DNA from: Streptomyces antibioticus
GTDB taxonomy: Bacteria; Actinomycetota; Actinomycetes; Streptomycetales; Streptomycetaceae
Direction: 5' to 3'
DNA: 64,000 bases
NCBI RefSeq assembly: GCF_002019855.1
Contig: NZ_CM007717.1
Coordinates: forward strand, 5,871,043 to 5,935,042
Program-made: the position numbers and the translations under genes
Notes under the pieces: model-generated
Seen by the model: only the letters and a program-made list of their open reading frames with translations
Told to the model about the DNA's origin: nothing
The model's database searches: none
In this document: in pieces, positions 41,318-49,320 of the stretch
Layout of the letters: each line of letters opens with the position of its first letter
How positions within the stretch are numbered: the first letter of the stretch is position 1

Positions 41318-42244
41318 TCATCCGACGGACCGCGCCGCCCGTCCGTGCTCCACCGCCGCCTCCAGCAGCGTCGACTCCTCCTCGGTCAGCTCCAGGCCGG
41401 CCGCCCCGGCCGAGTCGCGGGCCGTCTCCGGGCGGCTCGCTCCCGGGATGACGACGACGGTGGGGGAGCGGGACAACAGCCAGGCCAGACACACCTGTTG
41501 GGGACTCGCCCCGTGCTCCCGCGCGATCGCGTGGAACGCGCCGAACGGCCCCTCGCCCGGCGCCTGTCCCAAGGACCCGCCCGGCCCGTCCAGGGCGCTG
41601 CGGGAGATGCCGCCGAGCGGGCTCCACGGCAGGAAGGCCAGCCCCAGGGCGGCCGTCAGCCGCAGCTCCGGCTCGCTGTCGCCGAACGAGGGGGAGTAGC
41701 GGTTTTGTACGGAGACCAGCCGGTCGCCGAGGATCGCGCGGGCGGCGCGGATCTGGCCGGTGTCCACGTTGGAGACGCCCGCCAGCCGGATCTTGCCCGC
41801 GTCCAGCAGCTCCCGCAGCGCGCCGACCGACTCCTCGAAGGGGACGGAGGGGTCGGGCTTGTGCAGGTGGTAGAGGCCGATCGCCTCCACGCCGAGCCGT
41901 CGCAGCGAGCCCTCGGCGGCCGCCCTGAGATGGCGCGGGTCGCCGTTCACGGTCCAGTCGGCGCCCGCCGGCCGGCCCCGCCCGCCCTTGGTCGCGATCA
42001 GCACGGCGTCGGTGTCACCGCCGTAGGAGCGGAGCGCGCGGGCCAGCAGCCGTTCGTTGTGGCCGGGTTCCTCGCCGGGCAGATGGTAGGAGTCGGCGGT
42101 GTCCAGCAGGGTCACCCCCGCGTCCAGCGCCGCGTGCACGGTGGCCAGCGCCCGTGCCTCGTCGGGGCGGCCCTCGACGGACAGCGGCATCGCGCCGAGT
42201 CCGACCGCGCTCACCCGCAGGTCCCCCAGAGTGCGGTGCCGCAT
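41318..42244 (-). CDS. Aldo/keto reductase
   Basis: This 308-residue TIM-barrel oxidoreductase starts MRHRTLGDLRVSAVGLGAMP. The catalytic tetrad of the family is visible as Asp in LLDTADSYHLPG, the Tyr of the same block, the Lys in VLIATKGGR and the His in LYHLHKPDP. NADPH-binding SRSPTVVVIPGASRPE lies near the C-terminus. The substrate is unknown. It lies one base from the stop of the epimerase gene upstream on the same strand, so the two form an operon. Confidence 0.92.
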   Translation of the reverse strand: MRHRTLGDLRVSAVGLGAMPLSVEGRPDEARALATVHAALDAGVTLLDTADSYHLPGEEPGHNERLLARALRSYGGDTDAVLIATKGGRGRPAGADWTVNGDPRHLRAAAEGSLRRLGVEAIGLYHLHKPDPSVPFEESVGALRELLDAGKIRLAGVSNVDTGQIRAARAILGDRLVSVQNRYSPSFGDSEPELRLTAALGLAFLPWSPLGGISRSALDGPGGSLGQAPGEGPFGAFHAIAREHGASPQQVCLAWLLSRSPTVVVIPGASRPETARDSAGAAGLELTEEESTLLEAAVEHGRAARSVG

Positions 42245-42245
42245 C

Positions 42246-43190
42246 TCAGTCGCCCTTTCCGGCGGCGCCCGACCGGGCCGCCGTGCCGAGGGTCTCGGTC
42301 ACCGCCCGCGGCAGCCACCGCCGTACGTCGCCGAAGCGGTAACCGAGCGCGACCGCACGGGAGTTGTCCATGCCGTAGAAGCGGCGGAAGGAGAACGGGG
42401 AGACCTCGCCGATCTCGCTCTCGCGGAACACCGTCTCACCGTAGGGGAGTTGTGCGGCGATCGCCTCGCAGAGGTCGCGGGTGGTGAGCCGGCCGTGGGA
42501 GGCCGCGTTGACCGGGCCCGTGAAGTCCTGGCCCACCGCCCAGAACAGGAAGTCGGCGATCTCCTCGACGTGGATGTAGGTGGCGGGCTGGTTCACCGTC
42601 GGCACGGTGATCGGCTCACCGGCCCGGATGCGGGAGACGTAGTGCTCCAGCCGGCCGGTGAAGTCGTCGTCCCCGCCCAGCACATGGGCGACGCGCACGG
42701 CGGCCCACGGGAACGGCGGGTCCGTCGCGAACACCGCCTCCGCCTGCCGCTTGCCCTCGCCGTAGTGGGCGTCGGTGAACTCCGAGTCGTTCCAGGGGAG
42801 TTCGAGGTCTACGACGACGTCCAGCGGATCGACGTCCGCCTCCCGTACGGGCGCGAGGGAGTCCTCGTACTCGTACACCTCGACGGTGGACGTCATCAGA
42901 TAGCGGCCGGTGCGGCCGGTGAACACCCGGCGGGCGACGGCCGCCTGGCGCGGGGTGTAGCAGACCTGGTCGACGACGGCGTCGAAGACGCGGGAGCCCA
43001 GGGCGGCGCGCAGCGACGCCTCGTCGTCGCGGTCGGCGACCAGATGCACCGTGCCCGGCGGCGGGGCCGACGATCCGCGGTTGAGGACCGTCACCCGGTC
43101 CCCGGCGGCGAGCAGCCGGGCGATCAGCCGCTTGCCGAAGTAGCGGCTGCCGCCGATGACCAGTACCTCTCGTGGCTTGTCCATGACCAT
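42246..43190 (-). CDS. NAD-dependent epimerase/dehydratase family protein
   Basis: This 314-residue extended SDR has the Rossmann motif VIGGSRYFGKRL, a variant of GxxGxxG, and the catalytic YxxxK in AHYGEGKRQAE. Two ATGs lie 2 codons apart; the first (43190) has GGGAG at a usable distance. It resembles CSP41/SDR-a7-like proteins and mRNA-binding-like sugar epimerases seen in actinobacteria. The exact substrate is unknown. It leads the operon with the aldo/keto reductase and is divergent from an Lrp/AsnC regulator, which may control it. Confidence 0.86.
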   Translation of the reverse strand: MVMDKPREVLVIGGSRYFGKRLIARLLAAGDRVTVLNRGSSAPPPGTVHLVADRDDEASLRAALGSRVFDAVVDQVCYTPRQAAVARRVFTGRTGRYLMTSTVEVYEYEDSLAPVREADVDPLDVVVDLELPWNDSEFTDAHYGEGKRQAEAVFATDPPFPWAAVRVAHVLGGDDDFTGRLEHYVSRIRAGEPITVPTVNQPATYIHVEEIADFLFWAVGQDFTGPVNAASHGRLTTRDLCEAIAAQLPYGETVFRESEIGEVSPFSFRRFYGMDNSRAVALGYRFGDVRRWLPRAVTETLGTAARSGAAGKGD

Positions 43191-43229
43191 AATTCTCCCG
43201 GCGTATCCGCCCGTCCTGAAGGGGGAACC

Positions 43230-43739
43230 ATGGGAGTTTCGGCCGCCGCACCGAAAGAACCTCGGCCGTCACGGGCCGCCACCGTCGAAACGTCGGTGGC
43301 CTTCGACGCCCTCGACCGGCAGATCCTGCTGCTGCTCCAGACCGACGGCCGGATCAAGCTGAGCGAGCTGGGCCGCAGGGTCCGGCTGAGCCCGGCGGCG
43401 GTCACCGAGCGGGTCCGGCGCCTGGAGGCCGCGGGGGTGATCGACGGCTACGGCGCCCGGGTCGTCCCGGCCCGGCTGGGCTACGGCATCGAGGCGTTCG
43501 TCCGCGTCGATCCGCACGGCGGGTACACCCTGAGGCATCCGAGGACCCTGGAGCTGATGGACCGGCCGGAGATCACCGAGGCGCACCACGTGGTCGGCGA
43601 GGACTGCTGGATCCTCAAGGTCGCGGTGGCCGACACCGTGCATCTGGAGGAGGTCCTGTCGGAGATCTCGGCCCTCGGCCGCACCACCACGTCGATCGTG
43701 CTCACCTCGCCGATACGCCACAAGCCCCTGTTGCCCTGA
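43230..43739 (+). CDS. Lrp/AsnC-family transcriptional regulator
   Basis: This 169-residue regulator begins MGVSAAAPKEPRPSRAATVE behind a GGGGGAA site. The helix-turn-helix is at about residues 30-80 (LDRQILLLLQTDGRIKLSEL and RLSPAAVTERVRRLEAAGVI). The C-terminal RAM/ligand domain ends with TSIVLTSPIRHKPLLP. It is separated by only 39 bases from the divergent epimerase operon. Such arrangements are usual for local regulation. The effector amino acid is unknown. Confidence 0.9.
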   Translation: MGVSAAAPKEPRPSRAATVETSVAFDALDRQILLLLQTDGRIKLSELGRRVRLSPAAVTERVRRLEAAGVIDGYGARVVPARLGYGIEAFVRVDPHGGYTLRHPRTLELMDRPEITEAHHVVGEDCWILKVAVADTVHLEEVLSEISALGRTTTSIVLTSPIRHKPLLP

Positions 43740-43773
43740 TGCCGGACCGCTCCCCGACGCCGGACCTGTTGCC

Positions 43774-43799
43774 TTGACGTCGGCGTCAAGCCGTACGTT
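43774..43799 (+). promoter_or_regulatory. merR promoter with dyad TTGACG-TCGG-CGTCAA
   Basis: The dyad TTGACG (43774-43779) / CGTCAA (43784-43789) is followed by a -10 TACGTT (43794-43799) and, seven bases later, the ATG of the MerR gene. MerR proteins bind dyads of this sort between promoter boxes. Leaderless transcription is likely. If TTGACG is the -35, the spacer of 14 would be short, so the exact -35 is uncertain. Confidence 0.55.
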
Positions 43800-43806
43800 C
43801 GTCGGT

Positions 43807-44208
43807 ATGCGAATCGGCGAGCTGGCCGCGCGGGCCGGAACCACGACGCGGACGCTGCGGTACTACGAGTCGCGGGGGCTGCTGCCCGCGCGACGCGACG
43901 AGCACGGGTACCGGACGTACGACGAGAGCGATCTGCGGCTGCTGCGGCAGATCAGGACGCTCCGGGACTTCGGGTTCGAGCTGGAGGAGACCCGGCCGTT
44001 CGTGGAGTGCCTGCGGGCCGGTCACCCCGAGGGGGACTCGTGCCCGGCCTCGCTCCTGGTCTACCGGCGCAAGCTGGCGGAGCTGGACGCGCTGATCGGG
44101 CAGCTCACGGCGGTGCGGGCGCAGGTCGGCGCCCAGCTCGCGCGGGCCGAGGCGGCGGTTCCGGGGGGTCCGGAGCCGAAGTGCGAACTGGGAGGCCGGA
44201 CATGGTGA
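43807..44208 (+). CDS. MerR-family regulator, possible redox sensor
   Basis: This 133-residue MerR protein starts MRIGELAARAGTTTRTLRYY, with the winged helix through about residue 70 and a dimer helix to about 118. Cysteines lie at CLRAGHPEGDSCP and near the end (EPKCELGG), in places where metal or thiol sensors of this family have ligands. The coding sequence overlaps the thioredoxin start by 7 bases, so it is in one operon with it. Autoregulation of a thiol-stress operon is an inference from the cysteines and from the partner. Confidence 0.86.
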   Translation: MRIGELAARAGTTTRTLRYYESRGLLPARRDEHGYRTYDESDLRLLRQIRTLRDFGFELEETRPFVECLRAGHPEGDSCPASLLVYRRKLAELDALIGQLTAVRAQVGAQLARAEAAVPGGPEPKCELGGRTW

Positions 44209-44528
44209 CCGATGTGCGGGACGTGACGGACGCGGACTTCGAGACCGAGGTGATCGGGTCCGAGCTGCCGGTGCTGGTGGAGTTCACCGCCGACTGGTGT
44301 CCGCCGTGCCGGCAGATGGGGCCGGTGCTGAAGGCGCTCGCGGCGGAGGAGGGCGAGCGGCTGAAGGTGGTGCAGCTCGATGTGGACGCCAATCCGGCGA
44401 CCACCAACGCCTACAAGGTGCTGTCGATGCCGACCTTCATGGTCTTCCGCGACGGCGAGCCGGTGAAGGCGATGGTCGGCGCCCGTCCGCGTCGTCGGCT
44501 GCTGGAGGAGCTGTCCGAGGTGCTCTGA
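44202..44528 (+). CDS. Thioredoxin
   Basis: This 108-residue thioredoxin starts MVTDVRDVTDADFETEVIGS behind GGGAGG, overlapping the merR stop. The active site is WCPPC rather than the usual WCGPC, near residues 33-37. The cis-Pro motif is SMPTFMVFR. It reduces disulfides in the cytoplasm. The Gly-to-Pro change in the CXXC loop alters redox potential in related proteins. A terminator follows at 44543-44579. Confidence 0.93.
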   Translation: MVTDVRDVTDADFETEVIGSELPVLVEFTADWCPPCRQMGPVLKALAAEEGERLKVVQLDVDANPATTNAYKVLSMPTFMVFRDGEPVKAMVGARPRRRLLEELSEVL

Positions 44529-44542
44529 CCCCCTGAACAGGA

Positions 44543-44579
44543 GAAATCCCCCGAGCAATTGCGCTCGGGGGATTTCTTT
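44543..44579 (+). terminator. Intrinsic terminator after thioredoxin
   Basis: GAAATCCCCCGAGC (44543-44556) is an exact complement of 44563-44576 around AATTGC, followed by TTT. This is the best terminator on the plus strand in the window. Confidence 0.85.
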
Positions 44580-44657
44580 GCGTATATTCGATGATTCGCG
44601 ACTTCGGAAATATCGATACGCGAAGAAGTTCAGTGAGCACAGTATATCCGGGCGGGA

Positions 44658-46925
44658 GTGGAATTGTCAAACACCGAAATTCCGGACGATGAATTGCGGC
44701 ACGAGCAGGAATTCATCGACGGACTGTACGCACGCGTGGACGCCCTGCGCGGCGACACCGAGACCGCCGTCACCGACGCCCTCGCCCAGGGAGACACCCC
44801 CATGCAGGCCCGCCTGGAGCGGGACATCCTGGTCGCCGAGCGCTCGGGGCTGCTCGCCGCGCTGAACGCGGTGGACGGCTCCCTGTGCTTCGGCCGGATC
44901 GACCTCGCCTCGGGCGTCAGCCACCACATCGGCCGGATCGGGCTGCGCGTCGACGACGCCGACCGCACCCCGGTCCTCATCGACTGGCGGGCCGACGTCG
45001 CCCGCCCCTTCTACCTGGCGACCGGCCACACCCCGATGGGGCTGCGCCGCCGCCGGCACATCAGCAGCGAGGGGCGCCGGGTCACCGCCCTGCACGACGA
45101 GTTCCTCGACCTCGGCGACCGGGAGCGGACCGGCCACGAGGACCCGGCGGGCGACGCCGTGCTGCTGGCCGCGCTGAACTCCGCGCGCACCGGCCGTATG
45201 GGCGACATCGTGCAGACCATCCAGGCCGAGCAGGACGAGATCATCCGCGCCCCGCACCGGGGCGTCCTGGTCGTGGAGGGCGGCCCCGGCACCGGCAAGA
45301 CCGCCGTCGCCCTGCACCGCGCCGCCTACCTCCTCTACGAGCACCGCGAGCTGCTCGCCAAGCGGGCCGTCCTGATCGTCGGACCCAACCCCGCCTTCCT
45401 CGGCTACATCGGCGAGGTGCTGCCCTCGCTCGGCGAGACCGGCGTGCTGCTCGCCACGGTCGGCGAACTCTTCCCCGGCGTGAGGGCGACGGCCGCGGAC
45501 ACCCCCGAGGCGGCCGCGGTGAAGGGGCGCGCCGCCATGGCGGACGTCCTCGCCGCCGTCGTACGCGACCGGCAGGCGCTGCCCGACCCGGTGATCGCGA
45601 TCGAGCACGACCGGGAGGTCCTGATGCTCGACGACGGTCTCGTCGGCGTCGCCCGCGAACGCACCCGCGCCGCGAAGCTCCCGCACAACGCGGCCCGCGA
45701 GCACTTCGAGGGGCACATCCTCAACACGCTCACCGAGCTGTACGCCGAGCGCGTCGGCACCGACCCGTACGACGGCACGAGCCTGCTCGACCCCAGTGAC
45801 ATCACGCAGATCCGCGACGAGCTGGCCGAGAACCCCGAGGTCTGGTCCGCGATCGATCAGCTCTGGCCGAGGATCACCCCGCGCCGTCTGGTCGCCGACT
45901 TCCTTGCCGCACCCGAGGCGTATCTGGACGGGGCCGACGCGGCCGCCGTCCGCCGCCCCGTGACCCGGGAATGGACCGTCGCGGACGTGCCGCTGCTGGA
46001 CGAGGCGGCCGAACTCCTCGGCGAGGACGACCGGCTGGCCCGGATCCGCGCCGAACGGGAACGCGCGACCCAGATCGCCTACGCGCAGGGCGTCCTCGAC
46101 GTGTCGTACGCCTCCCGGACCTACGAGTTCGAGGACAAGGAGGACGGCGACCCGGACAGCTCCGAGGTGCTGTCGGCCCACGACATCATCGACGCCGAAC
46201 GCTTCGCCGAGCGGCACGAGGAGGACGACCACCGCAGCGCCGCCGAGCGCGCCGCCGCCGACCGCACCTGGGCGTTCGGCCACATCATCGTGGACGAGGC
46301 GCAGGAGCTGTCGCCGATGGCGTGGCGGCTGCTGATGCGGCGCAGCCCGACCCGCTCCATGACCCTGGTCGGAGACCCCGCCCAGACCGCCGAGGCGGCC
46401 GGCGTCGGCTCCTGGTCCGGCATCCTCGCCCCCTACGTCGAGAACCGCTGGGAGCACACCCGCCTCGGCGTCAACTACCGCACCCCCGCGGAGATCATGG
46501 AGATCGCGGCGGCAGTCGTCCGCGCCGAGGACCCCGGCTTCGAGCCCCCGGCCTCGGTGCGCTCCACCGGCGTACGGCCCTGGGCGCGCGCCGCCGAGGA
46601 CCTGCCCGAGGCGGTCGCCGCCGCCGTCGAGGAGCTGACCCCCGAGGAAGGCCGGCTCGCCGTCATCGCCCCGCGCGCCCTGCACCGGCGGCTGGCCGCC
46701 CGGCTGGACGGCGTGACGGCCGGCGCCGAACCGGACCTGACCCGCACGGTCGTCCTCCTCGACCCGCGCCAGTCCAAGGGCCTGGAGTTCGACTCGGTGC
46801 TCGTGGTGGAACCGGCCGACTACGGCACCAGCGATCTGTACGTCGCCCTCACCCGGGCCACCCAGCGGCTCGGCGTGGTCCACCACAAGGAGCTGCCGAC
46901 GGCACTGGCGGCGGCCCTGGGCTGA
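44658..46925 (+). CDS. HelD-like UvrD/Rep-family helicase
   Basis: This 755-residue ATPase starts at GTG 44658; a TTG two codons later (44664) has better spacing from GGGAG. A helical N-terminus (about 1-65) is followed by helicase domains with Walker A GGPGTGKTAVAL (near 208), motif II IIVDEAQELSPM, motif III TLVGDPAQ, NYRTPAEIMEIA and a C-terminal VALTRATQRLGV. The layout is that of HelD, which binds RNA polymerase and removes it from stalled complexes rather than unwinding DNA. Some actinobacterial members give rifamycin resistance (HelR). No rifamycin-associated element was seen upstream. The AT-rich leader holds possible -10 sequences (TATATT, TATATC). Confidence 0.87.
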   Translation: MELSNTEIPDDELRHEQEFIDGLYARVDALRGDTETAVTDALAQGDTPMQARLERDILVAERSGLLAALNAVDGSLCFGRIDLASGVSHHIGRIGLRVDDADRTPVLIDWRADVARPFYLATGHTPMGLRRRRHISSEGRRVTALHDEFLDLGDRERTGHEDPAGDAVLLAALNSARTGRMGDIVQTIQAEQDEIIRAPHRGVLVVEGGPGTGKTAVALHRAAYLLYEHRELLAKRAVLIVGPNPAFLGYIGEVLPSLGETGVLLATVGELFPGVRATAADTPEAAAVKGRAAMADVLAAVVRDRQALPDPVIAIEHDREVLMLDDGLVGVARERTRAAKLPHNAAREHFEGHILNTLTELYAERVGTDPYDGTSLLDPSDITQIRDELAENPEVWSAIDQLWPRITPRRLVADFLAAPEAYLDGADAAAVRRPVTREWTVADVPLLDEAAELLGEDDRLARIRAERERATQIAYAQGVLDVSYASRTYEFEDKEDGDPDSSEVLSAHDIIDAERFAERHEEDDHRSAAERAAADRTWAFGHIIVDEAQELSPMAWRLLMRRSPTRSMTLVGDPAQTAEAAGVGSWSGILAPYVENRWEHTRLGVNYRTPAEIMEIAAAVVRAEDPGFEPPASVRSTGVRPWARAAEDLPEAVAAAVEELTPEEGRLAVIAPRALHRRLAARLDGVTAGAEPDLTRTVVLLDPRQSKGLEFDSVLVVEPADYGTSDLYVALTRATQRLGVVHHKELPTALAAALG

Positions 46926-46958
46926 GGTGCCGGGGCGGGCCGGGGCCCCGGTGGCCCG

Positions 46959-49307
46959 TCAGGCCGGGCGCAGCCAGAGGGTCGCGAGCGGGGGCAGGGT
47001 CAGTCGGATCGACGCCGGGCGGCCGTGCCACCCCTGTGGCTCCGGTTTGAGCGGGTCCGGGTGGGCGACCCCGCTGCCGCCGTAGCGCTCGGCGTCGGTG
47101 TTGAGGAACTCGTGCCAGGCGGGGACGTCGTCGGGGACGCCGATGCGGTAGTCGTGGCGGACCACGGGGGAGAGGTTCGCGACGCACAGCAGCGGGGTGC
47201 CCTCGGCGTCGTGGCGCAGGAAGGCGAAGACGTCGTCCTCGGCGGCGTCCCCGACCACCCACTGGAACCCGGCCGGGTCGGTGTCGAGCTGCCAGAGCGC
47301 GGGCGCCGACCGGTACCCGGCGTTGAGGTCGCGCACCAGGTCCCGCACCCCGCGGTGATCGGGCTCCGCCGGGTACGCGGGATCCAGCAGCCACCAGTCC
47401 GGGCCGTGCGCTTCGGACCACTCGGCGCCCTGCGCGAACTCCTGCCCCATGAAGAGGAGTTGCTTGCCCGGGTGGGCCCACATGAAGGCCAGGTAGGCGC
47501 GCAGGTTGGCGCGCTGCTGCCACCAGTCGCCGGGCATCTTCGACACCAACGACCGCTTCCCGTGCACCACTTCGTCGTGGGAGATGGGCAGGACGTAGTT
47601 CTCGCTGTACGCGTACACCATCGAGAACGTCATCTCGTGGTGGTGGTGCTTGCGGTGCACCGGCTCGTGGCTCATGTACTGGAGCGAGTCGTGCATCCAG
47701 CCCATGTTCCACTTCAGCCCGAAACCCAGCCCGCCGAAACCGCTCGGGCCCCGGTGGTGGGTCGCCCGGGTGACCCCGTCCCAGGCCGTCGACTCCTCCG
47801 CCACCGTCACCACACCCGGGCAGCGCCGGTACACGGTGGCGTTCATCTCCTGGAGGAAGGCGACCGCGTCCAGGTTCTCCCGGCCGCCGTGCTCGTTCGG
47901 GGTCCACTGCCCCGGCTCGCGCGAGTAGTCGAGGTAGAGCATGGAGGCGACGGCGTCCACCCGCAGCCCGTCGATGTGGAACTCCTCGCACCAGTACACC
48001 GCGTTGGCCACCAGGAAGTTGCGCACCTCGCGCCGCCCGAAGTCGAACTCCAGCGTCCCCCAGTCCGGATGGGCCGCCCGCAACGGGTCCTCGTGCTCGT
48101 ACAGCGGCCGCCCGTCGAACTCCGCCAGCGCCCACTCGTCGCGCGGGAAATGCGCCGGCACCCAGTCCATCAGGACCCCGATCCCGGCCCGGTGCAGCGC
48201 GTCCACCAGGAACTTGAAGTCGTCCGGCGTGCCCAGCCGGGCCGTCGGCGCGTAGAAACCGGTGACCTGATAGCCCCAGGAACCCCCGAACGGATGCTCC
48301 GCGACCGGCATCAGCTCCACATGCGTGAACCCGAGGTCCCGGACGTACGCGGGCAACTGCTCGGCGAGCTGACGATACGTCAACCCGGGCCGCCAGGACG
48401 GCAGATGGACCTCGTAGACGGAGAACGGCGCCTCGTGCACCGGCGTCGCGGCACGGCGGTCCAGCCACTCGGCGTCGCCCCACTCGTAGCGCGAGGTGTG
48501 CACGATCGACGACGTGGCCGGCGGCACCTCGGTGCGCCGGGCCAGCGGATCGGCACGCAGGGTGTGCGTACCGTCCGGCCGGGCTATGTCGAACTTGTAC
48601 AACTCCCCCTCGCCGACCCCGGGCACGAACAGCTCCCACACCCCGGACGACCCGAGCGAACGCATCGGGAACCCGGTGCCGTCCCAGAAGTTGAAGGACC
48701 CCACCACCCGCACGCCCTGCGCGTTCGGCGCCCACACGGAGAACCCGGTGCCGCTCACGCCCTGGTGGGTCGCCGGGTGCGCGCCGAGGACCGTCCACAG
48801 CTCCTCGTGCCGGCCCTCGCCGATCAGATGCAGGTCCAGCTCGCCCAGCGTGGGCAGGAAGCGGTACGCGTCCTCGACCTCAACGGTGGTGTCCTCGTAG
48901 GCCACCAGGAGCCGGTAGTCGGGGACGTCCGTGAGCGGCAGCAGCGCGGAGAAGAAGCCGTCGCCGTCGTCGTGCAGCTCGGCCCGCAGCCCCTCCGCCA
49001 CGACCGTCACCGCCCGCGCGAAGGGCCGCAGCGCCCGGAACACCACCCCGCCGGGCACCGGATGCGCGCCGAGCACGCCGTGCGGATCGTGATGGGTGCC
49101 GTGCAGCAGCCGCTCACGGTCGACGGTGCCGAGGGCGGGAGAGAAGGAGACGGACGGGACGGGCTCGACGGGCACCGGCACCGCGGGGGCCTGCTCCACC
49201 CCGGCCTGCTTCTTCTTCACCGCGGCCTTCTTGGCCCCGGACTTTCTCGCTCCGGCCTTCTTCACTGCGGACTGCTTCCCGGTGGCCTTCTTCTTCGGGG
49301 GAGTCAC
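46959..49307 (-). CDS. glgB: 1,4-alpha-glucan branching enzyme
   Basis: This 782-residue GH13 enzyme has an unusual N-terminus of about 40 Lys/Ala residues (MTPPKKKATGKQSAVKKAGA). Then come two carbohydrate-binding domains, among them GTHHDPHGVLGAHP, and the catalytic barrel. Catalytic blocks are the nucleophile in DGLRVDAVASMLY, the acid in VAEESTAW and the third acid in ISHDEVVHGKR. It makes alpha-1,6 branches on glucans grown by GlgE. It is last in the glgE-treS-pep2-glgB operon, 13 bases after pep2. The basic tail resembles histone H1-like tails. Confidence 0.95.
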   Translation of the reverse strand: MTPPKKKATGKQSAVKKAGARKSGAKKAAVKKKQAGVEQAPAVPVPVEPVPSVSFSPALGTVDRERLLHGTHHDPHGVLGAHPVPGGVVFRALRPFARAVTVVAEGLRAELHDDGDGFFSALLPLTDVPDYRLLVAYEDTTVEVEDAYRFLPTLGELDLHLIGEGRHEELWTVLGAHPATHQGVSGTGFSVWAPNAQGVRVVGSFNFWDGTGFPMRSLGSSGVWELFVPGVGEGELYKFDIARPDGTHTLRADPLARRTEVPPATSSIVHTSRYEWGDAEWLDRRAATPVHEAPFSVYEVHLPSWRPGLTYRQLAEQLPAYVRDLGFTHVELMPVAEHPFGGSWGYQVTGFYAPTARLGTPDDFKFLVDALHRAGIGVLMDWVPAHFPRDEWALAEFDGRPLYEHEDPLRAAHPDWGTLEFDFGRREVRNFLVANAVYWCEEFHIDGLRVDAVASMLYLDYSREPGQWTPNEHGGRENLDAVAFLQEMNATVYRRCPGVVTVAEESTAWDGVTRATHHRGPSGFGGLGFGLKWNMGWMHDSLQYMSHEPVHRKHHHHEMTFSMVYAYSENYVLPISHDEVVHGKRSLVSKMPGDWWQQRANLRAYLAFMWAHPGKQLLFMGQEFAQGAEWSEAHGPDWWLLDPAYPAEPDHRGVRDLVRDLNAGYRSAPALWQLDTDPAGFQWVVGDAAEDDVFAFLRHDAEGTPLLCVANLSPVVRHDYRIGVPDDVPAWHEFLNTDAERYGGSGVAHPDPLKPEPQGWHGRPASIRLTLPPLATLWLRPA

Positions 49308-49320
49308 GTACGGGGCCTCC

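Noticed and set aside
43774..43789. Calling TTGACG a certain -35 of merR
   Set aside because: The distance to the TACGTT -10 is only 14 bases; I list the dyad as an operator and leave the -35 open.
44580..44657. Rifamycin-associated element before the HelD-like gene
   Set aside because: I looked for a GGGGCTTGC...GCAAGGCCC-like inverted repeat and found none in the AT-rich leader, so rifamycin induction is not supported.
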